Below, piece by piece: positions 8,515 through 17,508 of a DNA stretch of 35,988 nt. Position numbers and translations under genes: made by a program. Under the pieces are notes generated by a model. It was not told the origin of the DNA. It saw only the letters and a list, made by a program, of their open reading frames with translations, and ran no database searches. How positions within the stretch are numbered: position 1 is the stretch's first letter; each line of letters begins with the position of its first letter. The stretch is from CAZDVQ01 sp964508975 (lineage in GTDB: Bacteria > Bacteroidota > Bacteroidia > Chitinophagales > Saprospiraceae): positions 1 to 35,988 of the forward strand of contig CAZDVQ010000046.1 in NCBI GenBank assembly GCA_964508975.1, given 5' to 3'.

Positions 8515-9963
8515 ATGAAACGTATTGCACTTGTTTTATTTGTGTTGCTTGGTCAACTGAACCTTTGGGGCCAAGGCTACGAAATTAACGTGAACATCAA
8601 AGGTTTTAAAGGTGATACCTGTATTTTGGCTTATCACCTGGCCGATAAAAACTACATCAAAGATACCGTTCAAGTGAAAGACGGTAAAATGGTGTTTAAA
8701 GGCAAAGAAGAACTCCCAGGCGGTATGTACATGGTTTTGCTGCCCCCCGAAAACCGCTATTTCCAAGTCCTCATCAGCAAGGGTGAGCAAAAGTTTAGCA
8801 TGGAAACATCCGAGCCTAACTTTGTGGAAGGTATGCAAATTAAAGGCTCGAAAGATAACCAACTGTTTTACGAGTATATGAAGTTCCTGGGTGGTATGAA
8901 CACCAAGGCAACACCCCTACGCACCTTGCTCGAAACTTACAAGGCTACGCCCGATGCGGCCGAGTACAAAAAGGCCAAGGACGATATGGCCAAGCTGGAT
9001 GAAGAGGTTAAATCTTTTCAATCAAACACCATCAAGAATAATCCTAAATCATTGACAGCGGCTATTATCCGGGCTAACTTACCTTTCGAACTGCCCAAGG
9101 ACATTGAGGCCATTGCCGATACCACCGAACGCCAACGCCAAGGCTATAATTATTACCGCCGCACCTTCTTCGAGGATTTTGACATCACCGACGAGCGCAT
9201 GATTCGCACGCCCTTCGTAGAGCAAAAATTAAACTACTGGATTGAAAAATTAACCGTGAGCCACCCCGACTCGATGATCGCATCAGTTGATTACGTGCTC
9301 AACAGGGTGCGTGGCAATAAAGAAGCCTTCCAGTACTACTCGTCAACGCTGTTGAACTACTTCGCCAAGTCGAAAATCATCTGCATGGATGCCGTTTACG
9401 TGCATATTGCCGATAATTATTACTGTAACCCCGGCGCTCCATTTGGCGGCGGCTTCTGGCTCGATAAAGAAACCAAGGATAAAATTTGTGCCAACGCCAA
9501 CGAGCTCCGCCCCGTGTTGTGCAATAAACCTGCACCCAACATCACGGTGTACTCGCTCGACTCTCTGAACCAAAAACCAACGCAACTCTACAGCGTAAAA
9601 GCTAAATACACCGTGGTTTATTTCTGGGACCCAGATTGTGGCAACTGTAAAAAAATGAGCGACAAGATGGTTCAGATTTATCCTGAACTCAAAAAACGCG
9701 GTGCCGAGGTTTTTGGTATCTGTAGCAAAGACTATCGCGAGTACAACAAGTGTGCTCAAAAGGTAAAAGAAGTGGGTATGCAGTGGCCCAACAACGGCGA
9801 CCCATACTTCCAGGGTAAAGCCAAACAGTTATTCGATATCAAAATGACGCCGTTCATTTACCTGCTCGACGAGAACAAGAAAATCATTTTCAAACGCATC
9901 GACCCAGATCAGTTAATTGATGTGTTGGACAACGATATTAAACGCAAGGCCGCAAAAGGGTAA
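8515..9963 (+). CDS. TlpA-like thioredoxin-fold protein with DUF4369 domain
   Basis: This 482-residue exported protein has a signal peptide (about 1-20, ending LWGQ). Residues about 22-120 form a DUF4369-type beta domain (YEINVNIKGFKGDTCILAYHL, DTVQVKDGKMVFKG). A helical DUF5106-like middle section spans about 125-330. The C-terminal 150 residues are a thioredoxin/AhpC-TSA fold: YTVVYFWDPDCGNCKKM with redox pair C375 and C378 in CGNC, and the cis-proline region MTPFIYLLD near 442. Such proteins act as periplasmic thiol-disulfide reductases, but the partner is unknown. The motif CGNC, in place of the CPxC or CPPC of most TlpA proteins, is common in this Bacteroidota subgroup to my knowledge. 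It converges on valS across a shared terminator. Confidence 0.85.
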   Translation: MKRIALVLFVLLGQLNLWGQGYEINVNIKGFKGDTCILAYHLADKNYIKDTVQVKDGKMVFKGKEELPGGMYMVLLPPENRYFQVLISKGEQKFSMETSEPNFVEGMQIKGSKDNQLFYEYMKFLGGMNTKATPLRTLLETYKATPDAAEYKKAKDDMAKLDEEVKSFQSNTIKNNPKSLTAAIIRANLPFELPKDIEAIADTTERQRQGYNYYRRTFFEDFDITDERMIRTPFVEQKLNYWIEKLTVSHPDSMIASVDYVLNRVRGNKEAFQYYSSTLLNYFAKSKIICMDAVYVHIADNYYCNPGAPFGGGFWLDKETKDKICANANELRPVLCNKPAPNITVYSLDSLNQKPTQLYSVKAKYTVVYFWDPDCGNCKKMSDKMVQIYPELKKRGAEVFGICSKDYREYNKCAQKVKEVGMQWPNNGDPYFQGKAKQLFDIKMTPFIYLLDENKKIIFKRIDPDQLIDVLDNDIKRKAAKG

Positions 9964-9981
9964 TTAAATACTCGGGCACTA

Positions 9982-10017
9982 AAAAGGGCCGACCACTGAA
10001 AAGTGGTCGGCCCTTTT
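9982..10017. terminator. Bidirectional terminator between the TlpA-like gene and valS
   Basis: A perfect 16-bp stem (AAAAGGGCCGACCACT with AGTGGTCGGCCCTTTT) closes a GAAA loop. A-run and T-run arms on both sides let it serve both convergent genes. Confidence 0.9.
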
Positions 10018-10047
10018 GCTTTCTATGCTTCGCCGGAACGCAGTTGC

Positions 10048-12759
10048 TTACAACTTGGCCAAACTTTCTTCCAATGCTTTAATCTTGGCCACGGTATCGG
10101 CTTGTTTTTTACGCTCGCGATCAAGTACATCGGCAGGTGCACCGGCCACGAAACGCTCGTTGTTGAGTTTGCCATCAACCGATTTCAAGAAGCCACGAGC
10201 GTATTCCAGCTCTTTGGTCAAGCGGGCACGTTCTTCTTCCACGTCGATTTCGCGCTCGAAGCCCAGGGTATATTGCCCTGCACCAGCAATGAACGATGCG
10301 CCAGACTCGTCGCCTTGGGCGTTTTCAATACTTTCTAATGAGGCTAATTTCTGTATAACGGCTTTTAAACCAGCTTGTTGGAACAAACGCTCCGACTCCA
10401 CGTTGTTGGGCGTAATGTACAACTTGAGCAGTTCCTTTGGCTTTAGTTGGTTTTGGTTGCGGGTATCGCGAATTTTAGCCACGATATCTTGTGCTACAGA
10501 GGCATCATACAAGAAGGCAGCGTCAAAATCGCCGGCTTTGGGCCAGGCACTGATCACGCAATCCTCGCCAGCTTGGCGCTCGCGGAGGTTCGACCAAATT
10601 TCTTCGGTCACAAACGGCATGAATGGGTGCAACAAGGTCATCAGTCGCTCGAAGAACGCGATGCTGGTTTCCAAGGTTTGCGCATCTATGGGTTTGCCGT
10701 ACTCGGGTTTAATCATCTCGAGGTACCAAGCACAGAAATCGCCCCAAATCAAGCGGTAAATGGTCATGATGTTTTCTGACAAGCGGTACGACTTGAAGTT
10801 TTCTTCAATATCCACCAGGGTCTTGTTGAATAACTGCCCGAACCATGCTTCGGCGTACAATGCCGCCTCGGTTGGTTGTGCTTGATGGTCAACTTCCCAG
10901 CCTTTAATCAGGCGTAGGGCATTCCACATTTTATTGCAGAAGTTACGGCCTTGCTCACAAAGTTCAGACTCGTTAAGCACCTTGCCCGTTTCAGGGTCGA
11001 AGGGCGCATCGAACACGATATCGTTACCGGCTGGCGATGAAGCCAACATGCCAAAGCGCACACCATCGGCGCCGTAACGTTCAATCAGGGCCAGTGCATC
11101 GGGCGAGTTGCCCAACTGCTTGCTCATCTTGCGACGCATTTTATCGCGTACCATACCGGTATAGTACACATCTTTGAACGGCATCTTGTCGTGTTGTTCG
11201 CCGAGTAGCGCAGGGGCCCACTCGTAGCCGGCCATAATCATACGGGCCACCCAGAAAAACATGATGTCCCAGCCCGTTACCAACACGTTGGTGGGGTAGT
11301 AATATTTGGCCTCGGTACTATCGCCGTCAAAGGCATCGAATACAGAGAGTGGCCAGAGCCATGACGAGAACCAAGTGTCAACCACATCCTCCTCGCGCTT
11401 AAGGTCTTGAAGGCTCAGGTTAGGATTGCCCGTGGTTTGGCGGGCTTGTTCCAGGGCTTCAGCTTCGGTTTCGGCCACGAACGCGTGCTCGCCGTAATAC
11501 CAGGCCGGAATTTGCTGGCCCCACCACAATTGTCGCGAGATACACCAATCTTTGATGTTGTCTTCGTTCAGCCAGTTTTGGTACATGTTGTAAAAGTGCT
11601 CGGGGAAGAAGCGAACATCGCCATCTTTCACGGCGTGTAGGGCTGTGCTGGCCAGTTCCTTCATGTCGAGGAACCACTGCAAGGTGAGTTTCGGTTCAAC
11701 CACGGCGTTGGTGCGTTCTGAGCGACCAATACGGGTGGTATAATCCTCGGTTTTAACCAAAAGGCCACGGCTTTCCAATTCTTTCACGATAGCCTTGCGG
11801 GCAGCAAAGCGATCCATGCCCACGAAGAAAACAGCTTTTTCATTGAGTGTACCATCATCGTTGATAGAGTCGATGACATCGAGGCCATATTTTTGGCCCA
11901 GCTCGTAGTCGTTCGGGTCGTGCGCGGGCGTAACCTTCAGCGCGCCCGTACCAAAAGCTGGGTCAACGTAATTATCGGCGATGATTGGTACGGCACGTTC
12001 AACTAGGGGAACCAGTACTTTTTTACCGTGTAGGTGTAGGTAGCGTTGGTCGCTGGGGTTCACGGCCAGGCCGGTGTCGGCCATGATAGTTTCAGGGCGT
12101 TGTGTGGCGATAACGATAAATTCATCGCTACCTTCTACAAAATATTTAACGTGGTATAGTTTCGATTGCTCGTCGCGGTAAATTACTTCTTCGTTCGAGA
12201 GTACGGTTTTAGCTTCCACGTCCCAGTTGGTAATGCGGAGGCCGCGGTAAATTTTACCTTTTTTGTGCAGGTCGACAAAAACCTTCACCACCGCACGTGA
12301 CAGGGCTGGTTCCATGGTAAAGCGGGTGCGGTCCCAGTCGCATGAAGCGCCAAGTTTACGCAATTGGCTCAGGATAATACCGCCGTATTTATCTTTCCAC
12401 TCGAAGGCGTAGCTCATGAACTCCTCGCGGCTGAGGTCCGATTTTTTGATGCCGCGTTCGCGCAGCATACCCACTACCTTGGCCTCGGTGGCGATAGAAG
12501 CGTGGTCGGTACCAGGCACCCAGCAAGCGTTTTTACCTTCTAGGCGAGCCTTGCGGATCAGGATATCTTGAATCGTGTTGTTGAGCATGTGGCCCATGTG
12601 CAGCACACCGGTGACGTTAGGCGGTGGGATAACGATGGTAAAGGGCTCGCGTTCATCGGGTGTTGAACGGAAGTAGCCTTTGTCGAGCCAATGGGCATAC
12701 CACTTGCTTTCTATATCGCTAGCGGCGTATTGTTTATTCAAGTTATCAGCGGGAGTCAT
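10048..12759 (-). CDS. valS: Valine--tRNA ligase
   Basis: This 903-residue class I aminoacyl-tRNA synthetase charges tRNA-Val in the cytosol. The HIGH-type motif is HMGH at residues 54-57, after PPPNVTG. The KMSKS-type motif is KMSKQLGNSPD, starting at K544, with glutamine in place of the last serine, a change I recall as usual in Bacteroidota. An editing (CP1) domain lies between them, with YVDPAFGTGALKVTPAHDPNDY. The anticodon-binding domain follows, with LHPFMPFVTEEIW. The C-terminal coiled coil characteristic of ValRS (about 835-903, DVEEERARLTKELEYARGFLKSV to the end) is complete. Length is standard. The start is the ATG at 12759. Upstream, TATCTTCG (12781-12788, minus strand) is a one-mismatch -7 box. 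Confidence 0.97.
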   Translation of the reverse strand: MTPADNLNKQYAASDIESKWYAHWLDKGYFRSTPDEREPFTIVIPPPNVTGVLHMGHMLNNTIQDILIRKARLEGKNACWVPGTDHASIATEAKVVGMLRERGIKKSDLSREEFMSYAFEWKDKYGGIILSQLRKLGASCDWDRTRFTMEPALSRAVVKVFVDLHKKGKIYRGLRITNWDVEAKTVLSNEEVIYRDEQSKLYHVKYFVEGSDEFIVIATQRPETIMADTGLAVNPSDQRYLHLHGKKVLVPLVERAVPIIADNYVDPAFGTGALKVTPAHDPNDYELGQKYGLDVIDSINDDGTLNEKAVFFVGMDRFAARKAIVKELESRGLLVKTEDYTTRIGRSERTNAVVEPKLTLQWFLDMKELASTALHAVKDGDVRFFPEHFYNMYQNWLNEDNIKDWCISRQLWWGQQIPAWYYGEHAFVAETEAEALEQARQTTGNPNLSLQDLKREEDVVDTWFSSWLWPLSVFDAFDGDSTEAKYYYPTNVLVTGWDIMFFWVARMIMAGYEWAPALLGEQHDKMPFKDVYYTGMVRDKMRRKMSKQLGNSPDALALIERYGADGVRFGMLASSPAGNDIVFDAPFDPETGKVLNESELCEQGRNFCNKMWNALRLIKGWEVDHQAQPTEAALYAEAWFGQLFNKTLVDIEENFKSYRLSENIMTIYRLIWGDFCAWYLEMIKPEYGKPIDAQTLETSIAFFERLMTLLHPFMPFVTEEIWSNLRERQAGEDCVISAWPKAGDFDAAFLYDASVAQDIVAKIRDTRNQNQLKPKELLKLYITPNNVESERLFQQAGLKAVIQKLASLESIENAQGDESGASFIAGAGQYTLGFEREIDVEEERARLTKELEYARGFLKSVDGKLNNERFVAGAPADVLDRERKKQADTVAKIKALEESLAKL

Positions 12760-12823
12760 ATGTATAATAGATAATTTGCGCGAAGATAAGTACTTGGGCG
12801 AAATTAATTCTAGTAAAAACCGC

Positions 12824-12858
12824 TACATGATTTAGGCTAGCAAGCCTTAAGTCATGTA
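12824..12858. other. Imperfect 15-bp hairpin upstream of valS
   Basis: TACATGATTTAGGCT and AGCCTTAAGTCATGTA can pair around loop AGCA, with one wobble and one bulge. A T-run follows on the plus strand at about 12866-12874. No plus-strand gene precedes it, so a terminator role is doubtful. It may belong to the repeat cluster that starts at 12894, or act on the valS leader. Confidence 0.4.
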
Positions 12859-12893
12859 ATCAATTATTTTTTTTCATCATTTGGTTGTTTTGG

Positions 12894-12990
12894 GCGTTGC
12901 GCCGCTATCGCGTCGCCGCTCCCTTTTGGGCTTCGCTGCGCTCGGTGCTTCGCACCGGGCCTATCGGCCCGCCCGCCAGGCAGCTAACGC
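12894..12990 (+). repeat. GC-rich covarying hairpin element 4
   Basis: The closing stem here is GCGTT (12894-12898) with AACGC (12986-12990). Both arms have changed together relative to the common GCGCC/GGCGC pair. Internal parts include CTCGGTGC-TTC-GCACCGGG and GGGCC-TAT-CGGCCC hairpins. A 14-mer tandem array follows its distal end. Confidence 0.75.
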
Positions 12991-13006
12991 GACGGCTACA
13001 TTTTTT

Positions 13007-13080
13007 AATGGTTAAGGATAAATGGTTAAGGATAAATGGTTAAGGATAAATGGTTAAGGATAAATGGTTAATGGTTAATG
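13007..13080. repeat. 14-bp tandem repeat
   Basis: Four exact units of AATGGTTAAGGATA (13007-13062) are followed by two 7-bp AATGGTT units and a partial one. The 7-bp tail is the first half of the 14-mer, suggesting the longer unit arose by duplication and divergence of a heptamer. Length change between strains is likely. Confidence 0.9.
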
Positions 13081-13144
13081 TGAGGATGTGAGGATGAAGC
13101 AGCCCCACTCTGCTCTTTGCCCTCTGATCTCATAACTAACATCT

Positions 13145-13243
13145 GGCCTAGCGATGTGGAGCGGTGGCCCGCAGGGCCAGACCCGCAGGGGCCGAGCGAC
13201 AGCGAGCCGCGAAACGTAGCGCCGCCGCGCAGCGGCGGAGGCC
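13145..13243 (-). repeat. GC-rich covarying hairpin element 5 (GGCC subtype)
   Basis: The closing stem GGCCT (13145-13149) with AGGCC (13239-13243) matches element 3. It keeps GATGTGGAGCGGTGG and AGCGAGCCGCG but lacks the insert of element 3. A CCGCCGC-GCA-GCGGCGG hairpin lies next to the GGCC end. On the minus strand it follows the terminator of the 13429 gene. Confidence 0.75.
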
Positions 13244-13257
13244 CCAAAAAAGCTAAA

Positions 13258-13370
13258 AATTGGTGAAGGGGTAAAGATTGGTAAATTTTGCGTTTTTGCT
13301 AATTTAGCTTTCATCAATCTTCATCAATCTTCACCAATCTTCACCAATCTTCACCCATCTTCAGCATTCA
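13258..13370. repeat. Decamer tandem repeat with inverted partner
   Basis: Five in-phase 10-bp units run from 13311 to 13360 (TCATCAATCT twice, TCACCAATCT twice, TCACCCATCT), then a partial unit. Just before them, 13258-13283 carries the opposite-strand version (ATTGGTGAAGG, AAGATTGG), so the block can fold back on itself. Similar CACCAATCTT and GATGGGTAAAG blocks recur at 24121-24250. Confidence 0.75.
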
Positions 13371-13380
13371 CGGGCAAAAA

Positions 13381-13411
13381 AAAACCTCCTGCCGATGGGG
13401 CAAGAGGTTTT
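13381..13411 (-). terminator. Terminator of the 13429-13836 gene
   Basis: Stem AAAACCTC (13381-13388) with GAGGTTTT (13404-13411) continues inward as TGCC/GGCA. On the minus strand it is followed by a T-run, 17 bases after the stop codon. Confidence 0.85.
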
Positions 13412-13428
13412 TGAGAAGGTAGTATGTA

Positions 13429-13836
13429 TTATTCAACTACAAAACGGCGGGTCGTAGACTTGCCATTTTGACTCAAGGTCATGTAATATTCGCCTGCAGG
13501 TAATTCAGATAAGTTCAATGCTTCGTAGTTGTTTCCAGCCAAAAGCTCGAGCTCCCTGTGGGCAAACACATCACGGCCAAGGTCGTCGAAAATCTTCATG
13601 ACAACCAATTTCTCCTCAGTGGTATTCATAGCTAAAAGCATCATGTCACTCACTGATTCGTCCATGGTAATCTGAACACTTAACGTACCTTCAACGACAT
13701 CAGCGCCCATCAACGACTTGTATAAAGCCGTCAAGGTAGCCGCGTCTTCATCTCCATCGTTTTGAACCGTAGTAGGATTAGCGATAGCAGTGAGACCTGC
13801 TACGAAAATCATTGCGATTAAGATTAATTGTTTCAT
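13429..13836 (-). CDS. Small secreted protein made of little more than a CTD-like fold
   Basis: This 135-residue protein has a signal peptide (about 1-19, ending AIAN). An acidic linker with DGDEDAATL follows. The last 75 residues resemble a T9SS type A sorting domain: KLVVMKIFDDLGRDVF, then ALNLSELPAGEYYMTLSQNGKSTTRRFVVE, where LPAGEYY and the VVE end are the typical parts. No cargo domain exists, and the usual PNP motif at the start of a sorting domain is absent, so it may be a stand-alone periplasmic or surface beta-sandwich and not T9SS cargo. It is monocistronic, with its own terminator and a TATCTTTG box 52 bases upstream. Confidence 0.7.
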   Translation of the reverse strand: MKQLILIAMIFVAGLTAIANPTTVQNDGDEDAATLTALYKSLMGADVVEGTLSVQITMDESVSDMMLLAMNTTEEKLVVMKIFDDLGRDVFAHRELELLAGNNYEALNLSELPAGEYYMTLSQNGKSTTRRFVVE

Positions 13837-14269
13837 CTGAATTGTGATTTAAGGGGAAATAAAATAATACAAACTCTCTATTAGATGCAAAGATAAAACG
13901 CAAGGTTGCATAAGTGGTCACGTTTTCTAATATTTTTTTTTGGATGCTAATCAAATAAATATAATTGTAACTAGTGTTTACGCACACAATAAACTGCTTG
14001 TCAGTACTATTTTGAATATTAATTTTGCATTGCTGCATTGTAAATAAATATTCGCTGTGCGATGTTGTCTCCATCACAAAATTAAAAAAAAATGGTCATT
14101 TAACCCAAATTAAGGGTTCGGAAAACCAATAAATTATGCTGGGCAGTATAATCTCATTCGTTATATGAACCTAATCGGTCAAATTCACTAAAATTTGGCC
14201 GTGAAGCGCAACCAATACCCGTGCATAAACGTCTTTGATGCACCTTCAGATTGTTTAAAAATATTAATC
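13837..14269. other. AT-rich divergent intergenic region
   Basis: No gene is seen in these 433 bases. The region must hold the start signals of the minus-strand 13836 gene and the plus-strand TonB receptor. A small inverted repeat AACCC-N7-GGGTT lies at 14102-14118 and could be an operator. No GC-rich element occurs here. Confidence 0.6.
13888..13895 (-). promoter_or_regulatory. -7 box TATCTTTG of the small secreted protein gene
   Basis: TATCTTTG on the minus strand is an exact TAnnTTTG match, 52 bases before the ATG at 13836. A clear TTG at -33 is not seen. Confidence 0.45.
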
Positions 14270-16558
14270 ATGTCACGTTTCAGTATTATTTTATTATTTA
14301 TTGGCTTTGCTTGGAGTCCGTTAAACGTAATGGCACAGCCCGATAACGATGTCCGGAAAATGTCGATAGAAGAGTTACTCCGGTCAAAAATTACATCTGC
14401 GTCGAAGGTGTCGGAGTCGGCTGCTGAATCGCCAACCATGGTACATATTATTACGGCAGCCGATATAGAAGACAAAGGCTACCAAACCCTGGCCGATGTA
14501 CTGGAGGATATCCCCGAAATTGAAATCCAGTTTAACGTGGATGACGAGCAGAATAGTTTGTTCAGCATGCGTGGCGTGCCCGGTAACGAACATTTTATGG
14601 TCCTGCTGAATGGCGCCCGTATCAACTCCGGCGCTAGTTCATACCATGCCATTGATAAAAATTATAATATCCGAAATGCCCAGAAGATAGAAGTGGTGAT
14701 GGGCCCGGTATCATCGGTTTACTTTGCCAATACTTTTTTCGTGGTGAATATCATCACCTTGGAAGACGATACGCCCGCAGGCGTATCGCTTTTAGGCAGT
14801 GGTGGCATGTACAACGCAACCGAAAATGCAGCCAACTTTACCTTGCGCAACGGTGATTTGCTGGTTCAATTTGCAGGGCATTATTTCCAATCGGCCAGCC
14901 CTAAACTGTACGAACACTATCAAGATGACTTTAGTTGGTACAATAACCAGTACAGCCAAAACGGCAACATGTTGATTGACCCTTACGATGAAAACAGTGA
15001 CACCATCAACACGGGTAGCCCCAAGGAATGGAATCGCGACCAACGCGCTTGGTCGGCTCAACTACACCTTAAATACCGCAACTTTACGGGTGGTTGGTAC
15101 CATAACGACAATGCTTTTAGCTCGGCCACTGGTACTCGACCAGAATACATGGTTTCTGCCAAAGATTACCGCATTGGGGTATCGGTAAATACCTACTATA
15201 TGAAGTACAACTATACTTCGTTGAATAAGAAATTGAGTATTGACGCTAACGGAAATGGGGTACATTACAGGCTGAAACCAAGCTCTAGCTACTATGACGT
15301 GTATGGCGGATATATTCAAAACTTTAAATATGGTTACAACTTAACTATCAACTTTAGCGTAACGGCCAATTATAATTTTAATGATAGGAACCGCCTTAGC
15401 ATTGGTGTGGCTACACGCGAATCCTCTATTTTACCGACATCTGCCGACTTGCCTTTCCAGATTAACCCACGAGAGCCACTTATCAACCAGGATGTATATT
15501 ATATTGGTACCAACGTACAGGATAGTGCAGGCCGCGACTTATCGATACCCGTTGATTTTTACCATTTCTTGCTGCAAGATTACGGTGCCATGTTGCAATA
15601 CCAGACCAACATCAAAGATGCCATTTACCTGACACTTGGTTCCAGCATTAATTACAATACAAAGTATGGTATTTCAGTAAACCCTCGTTTTGGCGTGGTA
15701 TTTAAACCGGTGGATAATTTCAGGGTAAGGTTGCAGTATGCAGAGGCATTCATGCCGCCTTCACCGGAGCGCGTGTTCCAGCAGTTTGGTAGCTTCAGGC
15801 CGGTAACCGATTCAGTTTCGGGTGCAGTGGTTGGTTTAACGGACTATGCTGGTTTAACCCTACCTGTGAATGGTACAATCAATGCAGAGAAAATCCGCTC
15901 TGCGGAATTAAACTTCAGCTACCTCAAGGGGAATTTCTCGTTAAACGCAGGAGGTTATTTCAATGCCCTTGAAAATTTACCCCAATATGCTGAAACACAA
16001 TCTGATACCTTTCATGGCATTGCAGTGTCAAATGTATCAAGGGTAACCAGCCAGGGTTCCGCACAGACTTATGGCGGTAGCCTTGGGCTTGATTATAAAA
16101 TCAACTTTGGCAAGCGCTCTAGTATTCGCCTAAATGCCTCTTACGCCTATTCAGATGGTAAGGTGAATGATTTGAAATTATACCATAGCTCGCAGCACAC
16201 GGCCCGTTTTGGCTTGGTGTTACGCCTGGGTGATTTTACTTTTTCGCCGAAGATGATGTACCGTTCGGGTAGTTGGACGCCTATTGAAGATATTGCTTCG
16301 CAAGTGAAAACACCGGGCTTTATACTGGTGAACCTCTATGCTAAATACCGTGTGCTTAAGCCGAATACGAGCCCTGACAGTCATCCATTTACCCTTGACT
16401 TCTTTGTGAATGTGCGTAATTTGAGCAACCAGAAATACTACAACTCGGGTAATGGCTTAGCTTATTCCTTTGCTGCGGTACCGCAAGACCCAATTCGGGT
16501 GAGTGGTGGCATTATTTTTGGCATAGGCGAAAAACGTAAGATCAAAAAACAATTTTAA
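14270..16558 (+). CDS. TonB-dependent outer-membrane receptor
   Basis: This 762-residue outer-membrane receptor should import a ligand across the outer membrane using TonB energy. The ATG at 14270 is preferred over the in-frame start at 14195 because it begins directly with a signal peptide (MSRFSIILLFIGFAWSPLNVMAQ). The plug domain follows: MSIEELL, PTMVHIITAADIEDKGYQTLADVLEDIPEIE, FSMRGVPGNEHFMVLLNGARIN, KIEVVMGPVSSVYFANTFFVVNIIT. The rest is a beta-barrel with alternating aromatic strands, and a terminal strand that ends in a basic KRKIKKQF tail, not the usual final F alone. There is no carboxypeptidase-like N-terminal extension, so it is not SusC-type. Downstream on the same strand lie YfiR-like and PilJ-N-like genes. 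The substrate cannot be told from sequence. Confidence 0.85.
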   Translation: MSRFSIILLFIGFAWSPLNVMAQPDNDVRKMSIEELLRSKITSASKVSESAAESPTMVHIITAADIEDKGYQTLADVLEDIPEIEIQFNVDDEQNSLFSMRGVPGNEHFMVLLNGARINSGASSYHAIDKNYNIRNAQKIEVVMGPVSSVYFANTFFVVNIITLEDDTPAGVSLLGSGGMYNATENAANFTLRNGDLLVQFAGHYFQSASPKLYEHYQDDFSWYNNQYSQNGNMLIDPYDENSDTINTGSPKEWNRDQRAWSAQLHLKYRNFTGGWYHNDNAFSSATGTRPEYMVSAKDYRIGVSVNTYYMKYNYTSLNKKLSIDANGNGVHYRLKPSSSYYDVYGGYIQNFKYGYNLTINFSVTANYNFNDRNRLSIGVATRESSILPTSADLPFQINPREPLINQDVYYIGTNVQDSAGRDLSIPVDFYHFLLQDYGAMLQYQTNIKDAIYLTLGSSINYNTKYGISVNPRFGVVFKPVDNFRVRLQYAEAFMPPSPERVFQQFGSFRPVTDSVSGAVVGLTDYAGLTLPVNGTINAEKIRSAELNFSYLKGNFSLNAGGYFNALENLPQYAETQSDTFHGIAVSNVSRVTSQGSAQTYGGSLGLDYKINFGKRSSIRLNASYAYSDGKVNDLKLYHSSQHTARFGLVLRLGDFTFSPKMMYRSGSWTPIEDIASQVKTPGFILVNLYAKYRVLKPNTSPDSHPFTLDFFVNVRNLSNQKYYNSGNGLAYSFAAVPQDPIRVSGGIIFGIGEKRKIKKQF

Positions 16559-16571
16559 GGGTAATTTTGGG

Positions 16572-16669
16572 GCGCCCCGGTGCTACGCACCGTCGCTATG
16601 TTACACCGCTCGCTGTTCGCTCGGCCCTTCGGGCTGCTGCTGCGCAGCACGGTTCCACAGCGCTGGCGC
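16572..16669 (+). repeat. GC-rich covarying hairpin element 6
   Basis: The closing stem is GCGCC (16572-16576) with GGCGC (16665-16669). The first hairpin is CGGTGC-TAC-GCACCG. The central block reads CGCTGTTCGCT, then GCCC-TTC-GGGC and GTGCTGCGCAGCAC-like stems. It starts about 14 bases after the receptor stop, in sense orientation, and ends about 30 bases before the next gene. Confidence 0.75.
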
Positions 16670-16700
16670 AAACCCTAACCCACATTAAACGAAAAACACG

Positions 16701-17228
16701 ATGTTCAAATGGATTTTTGTTTTGTTGCTTGGCGCATATGCTAGTCCGACGCAGAACCAGACCAACCTCGAGATGGTTAAATTTGCCTTGATCGAGCAAT
16801 TGACCCTGCATTTAGATTGGCCCAGCGGTTCAAGGGTCAAGGATGATATGTACAGCACTTTCCGTTTTACCATTTTTAGCAGGGTTAACCCTTTTGAATC
16901 TGGCCTAAAGGGTGAAGATGTGTATATCAAGTGGAAATTGACCAAGTTTGAGAGCCAGCCAGAACTTGAATTAGTGGGTATGGGCTTGACGGATTTGGTA
17001 TACGTACCCAAGGATAAACTGAAAGAACTACCCAAGTTACTCGAACTCCTCAAGGGAAAATCCGTATTAATTGTAGCCGATGGTAAAGGAACTGCCGAGC
17101 AAGGTGCCATGATAGGTGTATACATTGACCGGGAGCAAATCAAATTTGATATAAATGCCCGTCAACTACTTTCGGCTGGGTTTAAAATTAACCCTATGTT
17201 ACTCAAGTTGGCTGAAAACGTATATTAG
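16701..17228 (+). CDS. YfiR-like protein (DUF4154)
   Basis: This 175-residue exported protein matches the YfiR/DUF4154 family. A short signal peptide (about 1-16) is followed by the family fold. Its signature is TDLVYVPKDKLKELPKLLELLKGKSVLIVADGKGTAEQGAMIGVYIDREQIKFDINARQLLSAGFKINPMLLKLA; the core blocks VLIVADGKG and FDINARQLLSAGF stand at about 124-163. In Pseudomonas YfiR restrains a diguanylate cyclase from the periplasm. In Bacteroidota such proteins often accompany TonB receptors and sensor kinases. Here the partners are a TonB receptor upstream and a PilJ-N-like protein downstream, and no kinase is present. Confidence 0.85.
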   Translation: MFKWIFVLLLGAYASPTQNQTNLEMVKFALIEQLTLHLDWPSGSRVKDDMYSTFRFTIFSRVNPFESGLKGEDVYIKWKLTKFESQPELELVGMGLTDLVYVPKDKLKELPKLLELLKGKSVLIVADGKGTAEQGAMIGVYIDREQIKFDINARQLLSAGFKINPMLLKLAENVY

Positions 17229-17281
17229 ATACTGGCGTATGTGAATCTTAGCTAGCCTTGTCATGCTACAGGTCACTATTC

Positions 17282-17508
17282 GCGCTAGGTGCCCGGAGTG
17301 CGCCGCTAAAGTCGGCGGTGCGCAACGCGCACGGAGCGAACCACGAAGTGCTCCGTAAGGGAGCAAAGCGACCACACCAACAGCGAACCACGGAGCATAA
17401 GCGAAGCGGTTTTGCGAAGCTAAAACAAATCTGCTAAATGCACATTTGTAGCAAGCACACCATTTGCTCCTGCAAATGGCTTGTCGACGGCGCATCGCGC
17501 CTAGGCGC
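17282..17508 (-). repeat. GC-rich covarying hairpin element 7 (long form)
   Basis: This is the longest copy, about 227 bp. GCGC (17282-17285) pairs with GCGC (17505-17508) and the stem continues as TAGG with CCTAG after a one-base bulge. It shares 40 bp (17334-17373) with element 11 (34118-34157), with one mismatch. A further insert at about 17400-17490 contains the perfect hairpin CCATTTGC-TCCT-GCAAATGG (17460-17479). No gene is seen between 17229 and 17641. Confidence 0.7.

Noticed and set aside
10016..10759. Long plus-strand frame opposite valS
   Set aside because: It lies entirely antisense to a highly conserved synthetase and starts inside its terminator; low-complexity serine and alanine content follows from the valS codons.
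11116..11130. KMSKQ in valS as a defect of the KMSKS motif
   Set aside because: The lysines that matter are kept, and I recall the final Gln as common in Bacteroidota ValRS, so no loss of function is implied.
12824..12858. tRNA-like or riboswitch structure upstream of valS (T-box)
   Set aside because: Only one imperfect hairpin is seen, with no T-box sequence or further stems; T-boxes are also not typical of this phylum.
13007..13080. Possible CRISPR array in the tandem repeats
   Set aside because: Units are 7-16 bp and directly adjacent, with no unique spacers, and no cas gene is present in the window.
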